Shown piece after piece: positions 17,227 to 24,590 of a DNA stretch of 48,864 nucleotides. The stretch's first letter is position 1, and the number at the start of each line of letters is the position of its first letter. The translations under genes and the position numbers were made by a program. The notes beneath the pieces were generated by a model. The model did no database searches, was not told the DNA's origin, and saw nothing but the letters and a program-made list of their open reading frames with translations. This DNA comes from Microbacterium sp. HD4P20 (GTDB lineage: Bacteria > Actinomycetota > Actinomycetes > Actinomycetales > Microbacteriaceae), in assembly GCF_019449275.2 (NCBI RefSeq), contig NZ_JAHZQZ020000001.1, positions 1 to 48,864 of the forward strand. The letters are read 5' to 3'.

Positions 17227-18675
17227 TCAGCCGCCGTAGACCGTGTGGTCGACGACGTGCATCGCGCGCGCGGCATCCGTGATGCTGCTCGACAGCGACG
17301 GGTACACCGCGAACACGCGCGAGACCTGGTCGACGGTCAGGCGACGCTCGACGGCGATCGCGATCGGGTAGATCAGCTCGGAGGCACGGGGGCCGACGAT
17401 GACCCCGCCGATCACGGTGCCACTGCCCTGACGGGCGATGAGCTTGACGAAGCCGTCCTTGATGCCCATCATCTTCGCGCGCGGGTTGGCCGCCAGCGGC
17501 AGCTTGTGCACGACGCCGTTGATGAGGCCGTCCGAGATGTCCTTCTCCTGCCAGCCGATCGTCGCGATCTCGGGGGCGGTGAAGATGTTGGAGGCGATGC
17601 GGCGGTGCTCCAGCGGGATCACCACGTCGCCGAGCGCATGGAAGACGGCGGTGCGCCCCTGCATCGAGGCGACCGAGGCGAGCGGGATGAAGGTGGTGCA
17701 ATCGCCGGCGGCGTAGATGTTCGGAACCGAGGTGCGCGCGACGCGGTTGACCTGGATGTGCCCCGAGTCGGTCATCTGCACGCCCGCCTGCTCGAGGCCG
17801 ATGCCGGCGGTGTTGGGCACCGAGCCGACGGCCATGAGGCAGTGACTGCCCTCGACGGTGCGACCGTCGCTGAGGGTGACCACGACGCCGTCGCCGACGT
17901 TCTCGACCTTCGCGGCCCGTGACTTCGACAGCAGCGTCATGCCGCCGCGCTTGAACACCTTCTCGAGCACGGCCGCGGCGTCGGAGTCCTCGCCGGGCAG
18001 CACCTGGTCGCGACTGGAGACGAGCGTGACCTTGGCGCCGAGGTTCATGTACGCGCCCGCGAACTCGGCCCCGGTGACGCCCGAGCCGACCACGATGAGG
18101 TGCTCGGGGATCGCCGTCATGTCGTACAGCTGCGTCCACGTGAGGATGCGGATGCCGTCGGGCGTGGCGCTCGGAAGCTCCCGCGGCGACGATCCGGTCG
18201 AGACCACGAGGGTGTCGGCCTCGACGCGGTCGAAGTCGGTGCCGCCGGGACCGGTCGAGACGACCACCGCATTGTCACCCTCGAGTCGTCCGTGGCCCGA
18301 GATGATGCGAACGCCCGCCTCGACGAGCGAGGCCCGCATGTCGTCGGACTGCTGCCGAGCGAGCGAGAGCAGCCGCTTGTTGACGGCGTTGAGGTTGATC
18401 GCGATCTCGGGCTTGAGCGGCTTGCCATCCTTGCCCTTGGCGAACAACTGCACGCCCAGATCGCTGGCCCCCGAGATCGCCACCGCCGCGTCGGCTGTCG
18501 CGATCAGCGTCTTGGACGGCACCACGTCGGTGATCACGGCCGCGCCGCCGATGCCGGCGCGTTCGACCACCGTCACCTCCGCTCCGAGCTGTGCCGCGGC
18601 CAGCGCCGCTTCGTATCCTCCGGGTCCGCCGCCGATGATGGCAACGCTCTGCGTGGTCTCGAAGCTCAAGGACAT
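17227..18675 (-). CDS. LpdA-like NAD(P)H-quinone dehydrogenase of the flavoprotein disulfide reductase fold
   Basis: The 482-residue FAD protein resembles dihydrolipoamide dehydrogenase: IIGGGPGGYEAALAAAQLGAEV (FAD), VVGSGVTGAEFAGAYMNLGA (NAD), IYAAGDCT (FAD) and a C-terminal dimerisation domain. The redox-active CxxxxC is replaced by GIGGAAVITDVVPSK, so no disulfide can form. The same replacement is known from mycobacterial LpdA (Rv3303c), which reduces quinones with NAD(P)H. It is a soluble flavoprotein. ATG 18675 has GGAG at suitable distance; an ATG 9 nt upstream is the alternative. It lies back to back with the purine nucleoside phosphorylase gene. Confidence 0.88.
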   Translation of the reverse strand: MSLSFETTQSVAIIGGGPGGYEAALAAAQLGAEVTVVERAGIGGAAVITDVVPSKTLIATADAAVAISGASDLGVQLFAKGKDGKPLKPEIAINLNAVNKRLLSLARQQSDDMRASLVEAGVRIISGHGRLEGDNAVVVSTGPGGTDFDRVEADTLVVSTGSSPRELPSATPDGIRILTWTQLYDMTAIPEHLIVVGSGVTGAEFAGAYMNLGAKVTLVSSRDQVLPGEDSDAAAVLEKVFKRGGMTLLSKSRAAKVENVGDGVVVTLSDGRTVEGSHCLMAVGSVPNTAGIGLEQAGVQMTDSGHIQVNRVARTSVPNIYAAGDCTTFIPLASVASMQGRTAVFHALGDVVIPLEHRRIASNIFTAPEIATIGWQEKDISDGLINGVVHKLPLAANPRAKMMGIKDGFVKLIARQGSGTVIGGVIVGPRASELIYPIAIAVERRLTVDQVSRVFAVYPSLSSSITDAARAMHVVDHTVYGG

Positions 18676-18798
18676 GTGCTCCATTCTCCACCGCCGGATG
18701 CCGCGGCCACGACAGTGCGGCAGCACCGGCGTCTCCGGACCCCGCCGGCCTTCGCTGGAGCTCGCGGCGCCTCGCTGGCCCTCGCGCCGCCGGGTTCC

Positions 18799-18804
18799 TA
18801 GAGT
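18799..18804 (+). promoter_or_regulatory. Leaderless-type -10 element for the phosphorylase gene
   Basis: TAGAGT is followed by GGGGGC and ATG 18811, a 6-nt gap. It is the cleanest example of the TANNNT-N6-ATG arrangement in this window. Confidence 0.55.
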
Positions 18805-18810
18805 GGGGGC

Positions 18811-19644
18811 ATGTCAGACACCACCGGCAACCGCCTCGACGATCCCGCCGCCGACCCGTTCGAGGTCGCCGCCGCGGCCGCACAGGACATCGCGCGCATC
18901 ACCGGCGTCGAGCGCCACGACATCGCGCTCACCCTCGGCTCGGGGTGGGGGAAGGCCGCCGAGCTCGTCGGCGAGACGACGGCGTCGTTCCCCGCGACCG
19001 AGGTCACCGGTTTCAGCGCTCCGGCCCTTGCCGGCCACGTCGGCACGCTGCGCAGCGTCGTGACCCCCAAGGGGCGGCGCGTGCTGGTGATCGGCGCACG
19101 TACCCACTTCTACGAGGGGCACGGGGTTCGTCGCGTCGTGCACAGCGTGCGCACGGCCGCGGCCACCGGTGCGCGCACGATGGTGCTGACCAACGGGGCC
19201 GGCGGCATCAAGCACACCTGGACTCCGGGTCAGCCGGTGCTCATCAGCGACCACATCAACCTCACCGGCGCGTCGCCGCTCGAGGGGGCGACCTTCATCG
19301 ACCTGACCGACCTCTACTCCCTGCGGCTGCGCGACCTCGCGCGCACGATCGATCCGAGCCTGGACGAGGGGGTGTACTGCCAGTTCCGCGGTCCCCAGTA
19401 CGAGACGCCGGCCGAGGTGCGGATGGCGAAGTCCTTCGGCGGTCACATCGTGGGCATGTCGACGGCGCTCGAGGCCATCGCGGCGCGGCAGGCCGGCATG
19501 GAGGTGCTCGGCTTCTCACTCATCACGAACATGGCCGCCGGCATCCAGACCACTCCGCTCAGTCACCACGAGGTCATCGAGGCCGGCCGCGAGGCCGAGC
19601 CGGTGATCTCGTCGCTGCTCGCTCGCGTGATCGGGGCGATGTGA
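18811..19644 (+). CDS. Purine nucleoside phosphorylase (trimeric, class II type)
   Basis: The 277-residue enzyme splits inosine and guanosine with phosphate into base and ribose 1-phosphate. Family motifs are present: LTLGSGWG (phosphate loop), GARTHFYEGH, LTNGAGGI, QFRGPQYETPAE and GMSTALEAIAARQAGMEVLG with the purine-binding ITNMAAG. It is the PunA/DeoD form found in actinobacteria. The product feeds the phosphohexomutase-family gene that overlaps its stop by 4 nt, a pairing seen in related genomes as deoD-pmmB. The ABC importer and deaminases at 41.8-48.8 kb act in the same salvage pathway. Confidence 0.93.
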   Translation: MSDTTGNRLDDPAADPFEVAAAAAQDIARITGVERHDIALTLGSGWGKAAELVGETTASFPATEVTGFSAPALAGHVGTLRSVVTPKGRRVLVIGARTHFYEGHGVRRVVHSVRTAAATGARTMVLTNGAGGIKHTWTPGQPVLISDHINLTGASPLEGATFIDLTDLYSLRLRDLARTIDPSLDEGVYCQFRGPQYETPAEVRMAKSFGGHIVGMSTALEAIAARQAGMEVLGFSLITNMAAGIQTTPLSHHEVIEAGREAEPVISSLLARVIGAM

Positions 19645-21515
19645 ACGGGGCGGAGGTGCCGGCGGCCGACCCTGAACGTCAGGACCCCGCTCCCGCCTCG
19701 GTGCCCGCGGGCGCCGACTCGATCCTCGAGGCGGCGCGGGCATGGCTCGCGCAGGATCCCGACGGCGAGACCCGCACCGAACTGCGCGAGCTGCTCGCGG
19801 CGGCCGAGGCCGGCGAGGACTCTGCGGTGGCCGAGCTGACCGACCGGTTCTCGGCGCGACTCGCCTTCGGCACCGCCGGACTGCGCGGGGCGCTCGGGGC
19901 CGGCAGCAACCGCATGAACCGCGTGCTGGTCGCGCAGGCTGCGGCCGGGCTCGCGTCGTATGTGCGCGAGCGGGCGGGCTTGCCGGCGATCGACGAAGGC
20001 GGGACGGATGCCGCGGGCCGGGGCGAGACCGCGCACGCGCTCGTGCAGCCCCCGAGCGTCGAGGCCCTGGAGGCGGAGGGGCCCCAGTCCCCCGGCATCC
20101 TGGACGACGCTCCGGTGGTGGTGATCGGATTCGACGGTCGTCGCAATTCCGATGTGTTCGCGCGCGACTCGGCCGAGATCTTCGCCGGTGCGGGGCTTCG
20201 TGCGATCCTCCTGCCGCGTCTGCTGCCCACCCCCGTGCTGGCCTTCGCCGTCCGCCACTTCGGCGCTGCGGCGGGCGTCATGGTCACCGCCAGCCACAAC
20301 CCGCCGGACGACAACGGCTACAAGGTCTACCTGGGCGGTGCCGACGACGGCTCGCAGATCGTCGCTCCCGCCGACGCCGAGATCGCCCGGCACATCCAGG
20401 CGGTGGCGGATGCCGGAGACATCAGCACGCTCCCGCGCTCGCTCGGGTTCGAGGTCGCGACGGAGGAGGTCGTGGACGCCTACGTCGCTGCGACGGTCGA
20501 GGTCGCCCCTGCTCCGGCGGGCGCCGCTGGGCTGCGCTGGGTGTACACCGCGATGCACGGCGTCGGATGGGAGACTCTCTCGCGCATCGTCGCGGCGGCC
20601 GGCTACCCGTCGCCCGTTCCGGTGACTCCGCAGCTCGATCCGGATGGCACCTTCCCGACTGTGGCGTTCCCCAACCCGGAGGAACCGGGCGCTATGGATC
20701 TCGCCTTCGCGGCCGCGCGGGAGGCCGACGCCGACCTCGTGATCGCGAATGACCCCGACGCGGACCGTCTCGCGGTCGCGGTCCCGGACGAGACGGCGAA
20801 CGGTGGCTGGCGACGCCTGAGCGGCAACGAGATCGGCCTGCTCCTGGGCTGGCGCGCCGCGCAACGAGTCGCAGCCCAGGGAGCGACCGAGGGCGCATCG
20901 CTCGCGTGCTCGCTGGTGTCGTCGCCCGGGCTCAAGGCCGTCGCCGAGCATTACGGCCTCGGCTTTCACGCGACGCTCACCGGCTTCAAGTGGATCTCGC
21001 GCGCGCCCGGCATGGTCTACGGCTTCGAAGAGGCGCTCGGCTATCTCGTCAATCCCGAGACGGTGCGCGACAAGGACGGCATCTCGGCCGCCGTGGCAAT
21101 CCTGGGGATGGTGTGCGAAGCACGCGAACGCGGCGCCACACTGGCCGACCTCCTGCACGAGTTCGACGACACGTTCGGCTCGTTCGCGAGCGATCAGGTG
21201 TCGGTGCGGGTCGATGACGTGTCGCAGATCGCCCGAATCATGCGGGAGCTGCGGTCGCGGCATCCGGAGTCCGTCGGCGGAGCCGCCGTGGACCGAGTGG
21301 ACGACCTGCTCGACGGCGTCGACGACCTTCCGCCGGGCGACGTCCTGCGCCTGTGGCTGACCGACGGCTCCCGCGTGATCGTGCGGCCGAGCGGCACTGA
21401 GCCCAAGCTCAAGCTGTACCTCGATGTGCGGGGCGATTCACGCGAGGACGCCGCCGGGCGCATCGCCGAGCTGGCAGACGGGGCGCACGCGCTGCTGGCC
21501 GAATACGGCGGCTGA
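19641..21515 (+). CDS. Phosphoglucomutase/phosphomannomutase family (phosphopentomutase-like) enzyme
   Basis: The 624-residue alpha-D-phosphohexomutase has its phosphoserine loop as TASHNPPDDNGYKVY (Ser218), a metal-binding NDPDADRLAV loop, the sugar-binding GFEEALGYLV and the C-terminal phosphate-binding RPSGTEPKLKLY. A roughly 30-residue insertion around 130-150 (rich in Glu, Pro and Gly) and a long acidic N-terminus make it longer than usual. GTG 19641 overlaps the phosphorylase stop as GTGA. Because it is coupled to the phosphorylase, isomerising ribose 1-phosphate to ribose 5-phosphate is as plausible as phosphomannomutase activity. A terminator hairpin follows. Confidence 0.85.
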   Translation: MNGAEVPAADPERQDPAPASVPAGADSILEAARAWLAQDPDGETRTELRELLAAAEAGEDSAVAELTDRFSARLAFGTAGLRGALGAGSNRMNRVLVAQAAAGLASYVRERAGLPAIDEGGTDAAGRGETAHALVQPPSVEALEAEGPQSPGILDDAPVVVIGFDGRRNSDVFARDSAEIFAGAGLRAILLPRLLPTPVLAFAVRHFGAAAGVMVTASHNPPDDNGYKVYLGGADDGSQIVAPADAEIARHIQAVADAGDISTLPRSLGFEVATEEVVDAYVAATVEVAPAPAGAAGLRWVYTAMHGVGWETLSRIVAAAGYPSPVPVTPQLDPDGTFPTVAFPNPEEPGAMDLAFAAAREADADLVIANDPDADRLAVAVPDETANGGWRRLSGNEIGLLLGWRAAQRVAAQGATEGASLACSLVSSPGLKAVAEHYGLGFHATLTGFKWISRAPGMVYGFEEALGYLVNPETVRDKDGISAAVAILGMVCEARERGATLADLLHEFDDTFGSFASDQVSVRVDDVSQIARIMRELRSRHPESVGGAAVDRVDDLLDGVDDLPPGDVLRLWLTDGSRVIVRPSGTEPKLKLYLDVRGDSREDAAGRIAELADGAHALLAEYGG

Positions 21516-21523
21516 GCACCGGA

Positions 21524-21552
21524 GGCTCGGACACCCTGCGCGTGTCCGAGCC
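21524..21552 (+). terminator. Terminator hairpin after the phosphohexomutase gene
   Basis: A perfect 11-bp stem, GGCTCGGACAC (21524-21534) with GTGTCCGAGCC (21542-21552), has a 7-nt loop. It lies 9 nt past the stop codon and just before the promoter of the MFS gene, so it separates the two units. Confidence 0.7.
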
Positions 21553-21558
21553 CCGTGC

Positions 21559-21585
21559 TAGAGTCTCGTTCGCGATATATCGCGA
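21559..21585 (+). promoter_or_regulatory. MFS gene promoter with a perfect 16-bp palindromic operator
   Basis: A -10 element TAGAGT (21559-21564) is followed by the palindrome TCGCGATATATCGCGA at 21570-21585, which would cover the transcription start. A repressor bound here would block the exporter gene. AT-rich centres flanked by CGCG are seen at sites of several TetR and PadR regulators, but the regulator is not identifiable from this window. Confidence 0.6.
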
Positions 21586-21630
21586 TGCGACGTCGCGGGG
21601 GAGATTCCGCATCGAAACGAGGAGTGGACG

Positions 21631-23133
21631 ATGACCGGCGCGCGGGAACATGACGAGACGGATGCCTCGGCCCCGGCACCTCCTCCGGAGGCCTCGCCAC
21701 GCGGCGCAACCGCGCTCCGGGGCGCCGCGCTCGGGGGTGGGTCCGACGCGACACCCGGCGATGATCCGGCCCCCGCCGTCGCGTCGGGCGGCACTGACGA
21801 GACACCGGATCCTCCGCACTGGCTGCGCAACGTGGTGCTGTTCCTCAGCGGGCAGACCGTGACCCTCTTCGGCTCGATGCTCGTGCAGTACGCGGTGTTC
21901 TGGTACCTGACGATCACATACCAGTCGGGTCTGGTGATGACCCTGGCCGCGATCTTCGGATTCCTGCCGCAGGCGATCGTGTCGATCTTCGGCGGTGTGT
22001 GGGCCGACCGCCACAACCGCAAGTACCTCATCATGGGCGCCGACGCCGCGATCGCCGTCACGACCCTCGCACTCGCGGTGATCATGATCAACGGCTACGA
22101 CGCGGTGTGGCTGATCTTCGCGACGATGGCCATCCGCTCGATGGGTGCGGGCATCCAGATGCCGGCCGTCTCGGCACTGATCCCGCAGATCGTGCCGACG
22201 CGCAACCTGATCCGTGTCAACGGCATCAACGGCTCGATCCAATCCGCAATGATGCTGCTGGCTCCCGCCGCCGCCGGTGGCCTGTACGCATGGGCGTCGG
22301 CCGCGTCCGACGGGACCGCGGCATCCCTCATCCCGATCTTCTTCATCGATGTCGTGACGGCGGTGATCGGCATCGGCATCCTGGCGTTCATCCCGGTGAG
22401 CACGATCCGGCGGGCGGCGGACACGCAGACGGGGTACTTCGCCGACCTCGTCGACGGCGTGCGATACATCGTCCACCACGCGTTCGTCCGCTGGCTGCTG
22501 GTGCTGTTCGCCATCATCTTCCTGCTGACGGTGGCGCCGTCCAACCTCACGCCGCTCATGCTGGTGCGCTCGTTCCCGGCGGGCGAGTCACAGGATGTCG
22601 TGAACCTCGCCGTGCTCGAGATCGCCTTCAGCGTCGGCATGATGCTCGGCGGCATCCTCGTCGCGTCGTTCTTCGCCAAGCGCAGCCGCGTCGGCCTGAT
22701 CGTGGTGTCGTCGCTGGTCTTCGGTGCGCTGTCGATCGGGCTCGGATTGTCGTCGAACATCTGGGTCTTCTTCGGCTTCATGTTCCTGGTGGGCCTCGCC
22801 GTGCCGTTCTTCTCGACGCCGTCCATGACGCTTCTGCAAGAGACCGTGGAGCCCGAGCGTCAAGGCCGCGTGTTCGGGTTCGTGGGCATCGTGATGGCCG
22901 TCGCGATGCCGGTCGGCATGGTGGTGTTCGGTCCGCTCGCCGACGTCATGCCGATCGAGGTGCTGCTGATCGCCGCCGGCGTGATGACGTTCATCGTCGT
23001 AGGGCTTGCGGTGTGGCTGCCCGCCGGCCAGCGGGCGATCGCCGCGGCACGGCGTGCCGCCACCGTCGCGACCGAGGATCCGGCCGCGGCCGCAGCGGTC
23101 GTCGAGGCCGAGATGCAGACGAAGGATTCGTGA
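21631..23133 (+). CDS. Major facilitator superfamily transporter, drug-exporter type
   Basis: The 500-residue protein has a 65-residue hydrophilic Pro/Ala/Asp-rich N-terminal tail, then about 12 transmembrane helices. The loop after the second helix reads GGVWADRHNRKYLIMGAD, the family GxxaDRxxRr motif, and a matching SFFAKRSRVGLIV loop starts the second half. It resembles MefA-like macrolide and multidrug exporters. The C-terminus is rich in Ala and Glu. A GAGGAG ribosome-binding site precedes ATG 21631. The palindrome over its promoter suggests induction by a ligand. The substrate is unknown. The downstream reductase gene follows after 10 bp and is probably co-transcribed. Confidence 0.85.
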   Translation: MTGAREHDETDASAPAPPPEASPRGATALRGAALGGGSDATPGDDPAPAVASGGTDETPDPPHWLRNVVLFLSGQTVTLFGSMLVQYAVFWYLTITYQSGLVMTLAAIFGFLPQAIVSIFGGVWADRHNRKYLIMGADAAIAVTTLALAVIMINGYDAVWLIFATMAIRSMGAGIQMPAVSALIPQIVPTRNLIRVNGINGSIQSAMMLLAPAAAGGLYAWASAASDGTAASLIPIFFIDVVTAVIGIGILAFIPVSTIRRAADTQTGYFADLVDGVRYIVHHAFVRWLLVLFAIIFLLTVAPSNLTPLMLVRSFPAGESQDVVNLAVLEIAFSVGMMLGGILVASFFAKRSRVGLIVVSSLVFGALSIGLGLSSNIWVFFGFMFLVGLAVPFFSTPSMTLLQETVEPERQGRVFGFVGIVMAVAMPVGMVVFGPLADVMPIEVLLIAAGVMTFIVVGLAVWLPAGQRAIAAARRAATVATEDPAAAAAVVEAEMQTKDS

Positions 23134-23143
23134 GAGGACCGAG

Positions 23144-23713
23144 ATGAGATCACTTCGCTACTCGATCAACGTCACGCTCGACGGCTGCTGCCATCACGAG
23201 GCGGGGCTGCCGCCCGACGAGGAGTCGATGCGCTACTGGACCGCAGAGATGGAGCGAGCCGACGCCCTGCTCTTCGGCCGGGTGACCTACGAGATGATGG
23301 AGTCCGCATGGCGGCGCCCTGCCACGGGCGCGTGGCCCGATTGGATGGATGAGTCCGAGACCCCGTTCGCAGAGGCCATCGACCGGGCCAAGAAGCACGT
23401 GGTGTCGAGCACCCTGAACGCGGTCGACTGGAATGCCGAGTTGGTGCCGGGCGACGTGGGTTCGGCGGTGCAGCGACTCAAGGAGGAGCCGGGCGAGGGC
23501 CTGTGGGTGGGTGGCGTGACGCTTCCCCTGGCGCTGGCCGATCTGGGACTCATCGACGAGTACGAGTTCGTTGTGCAGCCGGTCGTCGCCGGGCACGGCC
23601 CGACGTTGCTCGCGGGGCTGCGCGAACGCATCCAGCTCGAGCTCGTGCACCGCCAGGAGTTCCGGTCGGGGGCGGTCGCTTTGCGGTATCGGCCCACGCG
23701 AACCACCGCTTGA
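23144..23713 (+). CDS. Dihydrofolate reductase / RibD C-terminal domain family protein
   Basis: The 189-residue protein has the fold of the RibD C-terminal reductase family: an N-terminal SINVTLDGCCHHE strand-loop, LLFGRVTYEMME, KHVVSSTLN, and GLWVGGVTLPLALADLGLIDEY, which matches the nucleotide-binding GG loop. Such stand-alone proteins are common next to transporters and regulators in actinobacteria and are usually of unknown substrate; true folate reduction is unlikely. ATG 23144 is preceded by GAGAGGACC. Because only 10 bp separate it from the exporter, it may be induced with it. Confidence 0.75.
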   Translation: MRSLRYSINVTLDGCCHHEAGLPPDEESMRYWTAEMERADALLFGRVTYEMMESAWRRPATGAWPDWMDESETPFAEAIDRAKKHVVSSTLNAVDWNAELVPGDVGSAVQRLKEEPGEGLWVGGVTLPLALADLGLIDEYEFVVQPVVAGHGPTLLAGLRERIQLELVHRQEFRSGAVALRYRPTRTTA

Positions 23714-23768
23714 TGCGAATCGTCCTGGTGCGTTCGCGAGGCGGGCCATGAGCGGCTCGCGTGAGCCC

Positions 23769-23774
23769 TAGGCT
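23769..23774 (+). promoter_or_regulatory. Leaderless-type -10 element for the GNAT gene
   Basis: TAGGCT is followed by 6 nt (CGAGGG) and ATG 23781. Confidence 0.45.
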
Positions 23775-23780
23775 CGAGGG

Positions 23781-24365
23781 ATGCTGCTGACGACGCCCGT
23801 CACCCTCGAGAACGCGTTCGTGCGCGTCGAGCCCCTCACCGCCGAGCACGCCGCCGATCTCGCCGACGCGGCCGTCGGGCTGGAACACGCCTGGTACACG
23901 TCGATCCCGCGCTCGGAAGGGGCGGCCCAAGACATCGCGCAGCGGCTCGCCTGGCGCGACGAGGGCACGATGAACCCGTGGGCAGTGAGGCGGCTCGACA
24001 CGGGCCAGGTTGTCGGCACGACGACCTTTTGCAACATCGACCAGCCCAACCGGCACGTCGAGATCGGGCACACCTGGATCGGCGTCGCGGCGCAGCGCAC
24101 CGCGGTCAACACCGCGTCGAAGCTGCTGCTGCTCGCGCACGCCTTCGAGGCGTGCGACGCCATCGCGGTGGAGTTTCGCACGCACTGGCACAACCGTCAG
24201 TCCCGGGCCGCGATCGCCCGGCTCGGCGCCAAGCAGGACGGCGTGCTGCGCAATCACCGCCTCGGCCCCGACGGCACGCTCCGCGACACCGTGGTGTTCT
24301 CGATCCTTCCCCACGAGTGGCCCGCCGTGAAGCTCGGCCTGCAGGAGCGCCTCGCCCGCGGATGA
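23781..24365 (+). CDS. GNAT-family N-acetyltransferase (RimJ/RimL-like)
   Basis: The 194-residue protein matches acetyltransferases of the RimJ/RimL type: FVRVEPLTAEHAADL at the start, GTTTFCNID, then RHVEIGHTWIGVAAQRT, the acetyl-CoA segment with NTASKLLLLAHAFE, and the C-terminal NRQSRAAIARLGAKQDGVLR. These enzymes transfer acetyl groups to N-termini or small amines; the target here is unknown. The gene is single, with its own promoter, and converges on the mannitol regulator. Confidence 0.83.
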   Translation: MLLTTPVTLENAFVRVEPLTAEHAADLADAAVGLEHAWYTSIPRSEGAAQDIAQRLAWRDEGTMNPWAVRRLDTGQVVGTTTFCNIDQPNRHVEIGHTWIGVAAQRTAVNTASKLLLLAHAFEACDAIAVEFRTHWHNRQSRAAIARLGAKQDGVLRNHRLGPDGTLRDTVVFSILPHEWPAVKLGLQERLARG

Positions 24366-24408
24366 CCCCCTGCCCGCGGCATCCGTCGCCGTCTTCGCGG
24401 CCAGAGTC

Positions 24409-24547
24409 GAGGTGGCGCAACACGCGGCATCACCGCAGTCGTTCCCGCGTGTTGCGACCCCCGAAGAACCCCACCACCCCCGCACCCGGGGCTCAGGTGG
24501 CGCAACACACGGCATCCCCACAACCACACCGCGTGTTGCGACCCCCG
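24409..24547. repeat. Pair of REP-like hairpin repeats
   Basis: Two copies of a 59-bp element lie about 85 bp apart in the same orientation. Copy 1 has a perfect 12-bp stem, CGCAACACGCGG (24416-24427) with CCGCGTGTTGCG (24445-24456). Copy 2 has 11 of 12 pairs (24501-24512 with 24529-24540). Both begin GGTGGCGCAACAC and end GTGTTGCGACCCCCGAAG, while the loops (CATCACCGC... and CATCCCCAC...) differ. They fill the 225-bp convergent junction between the acetyltransferase and mannitol-regulator genes; no gene is seen here. Confidence 0.85.
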
Positions 24548-24590
24548 AAGGCACGGCAGACGCCGCGCACCCGCAATGATGACGTGCGGG

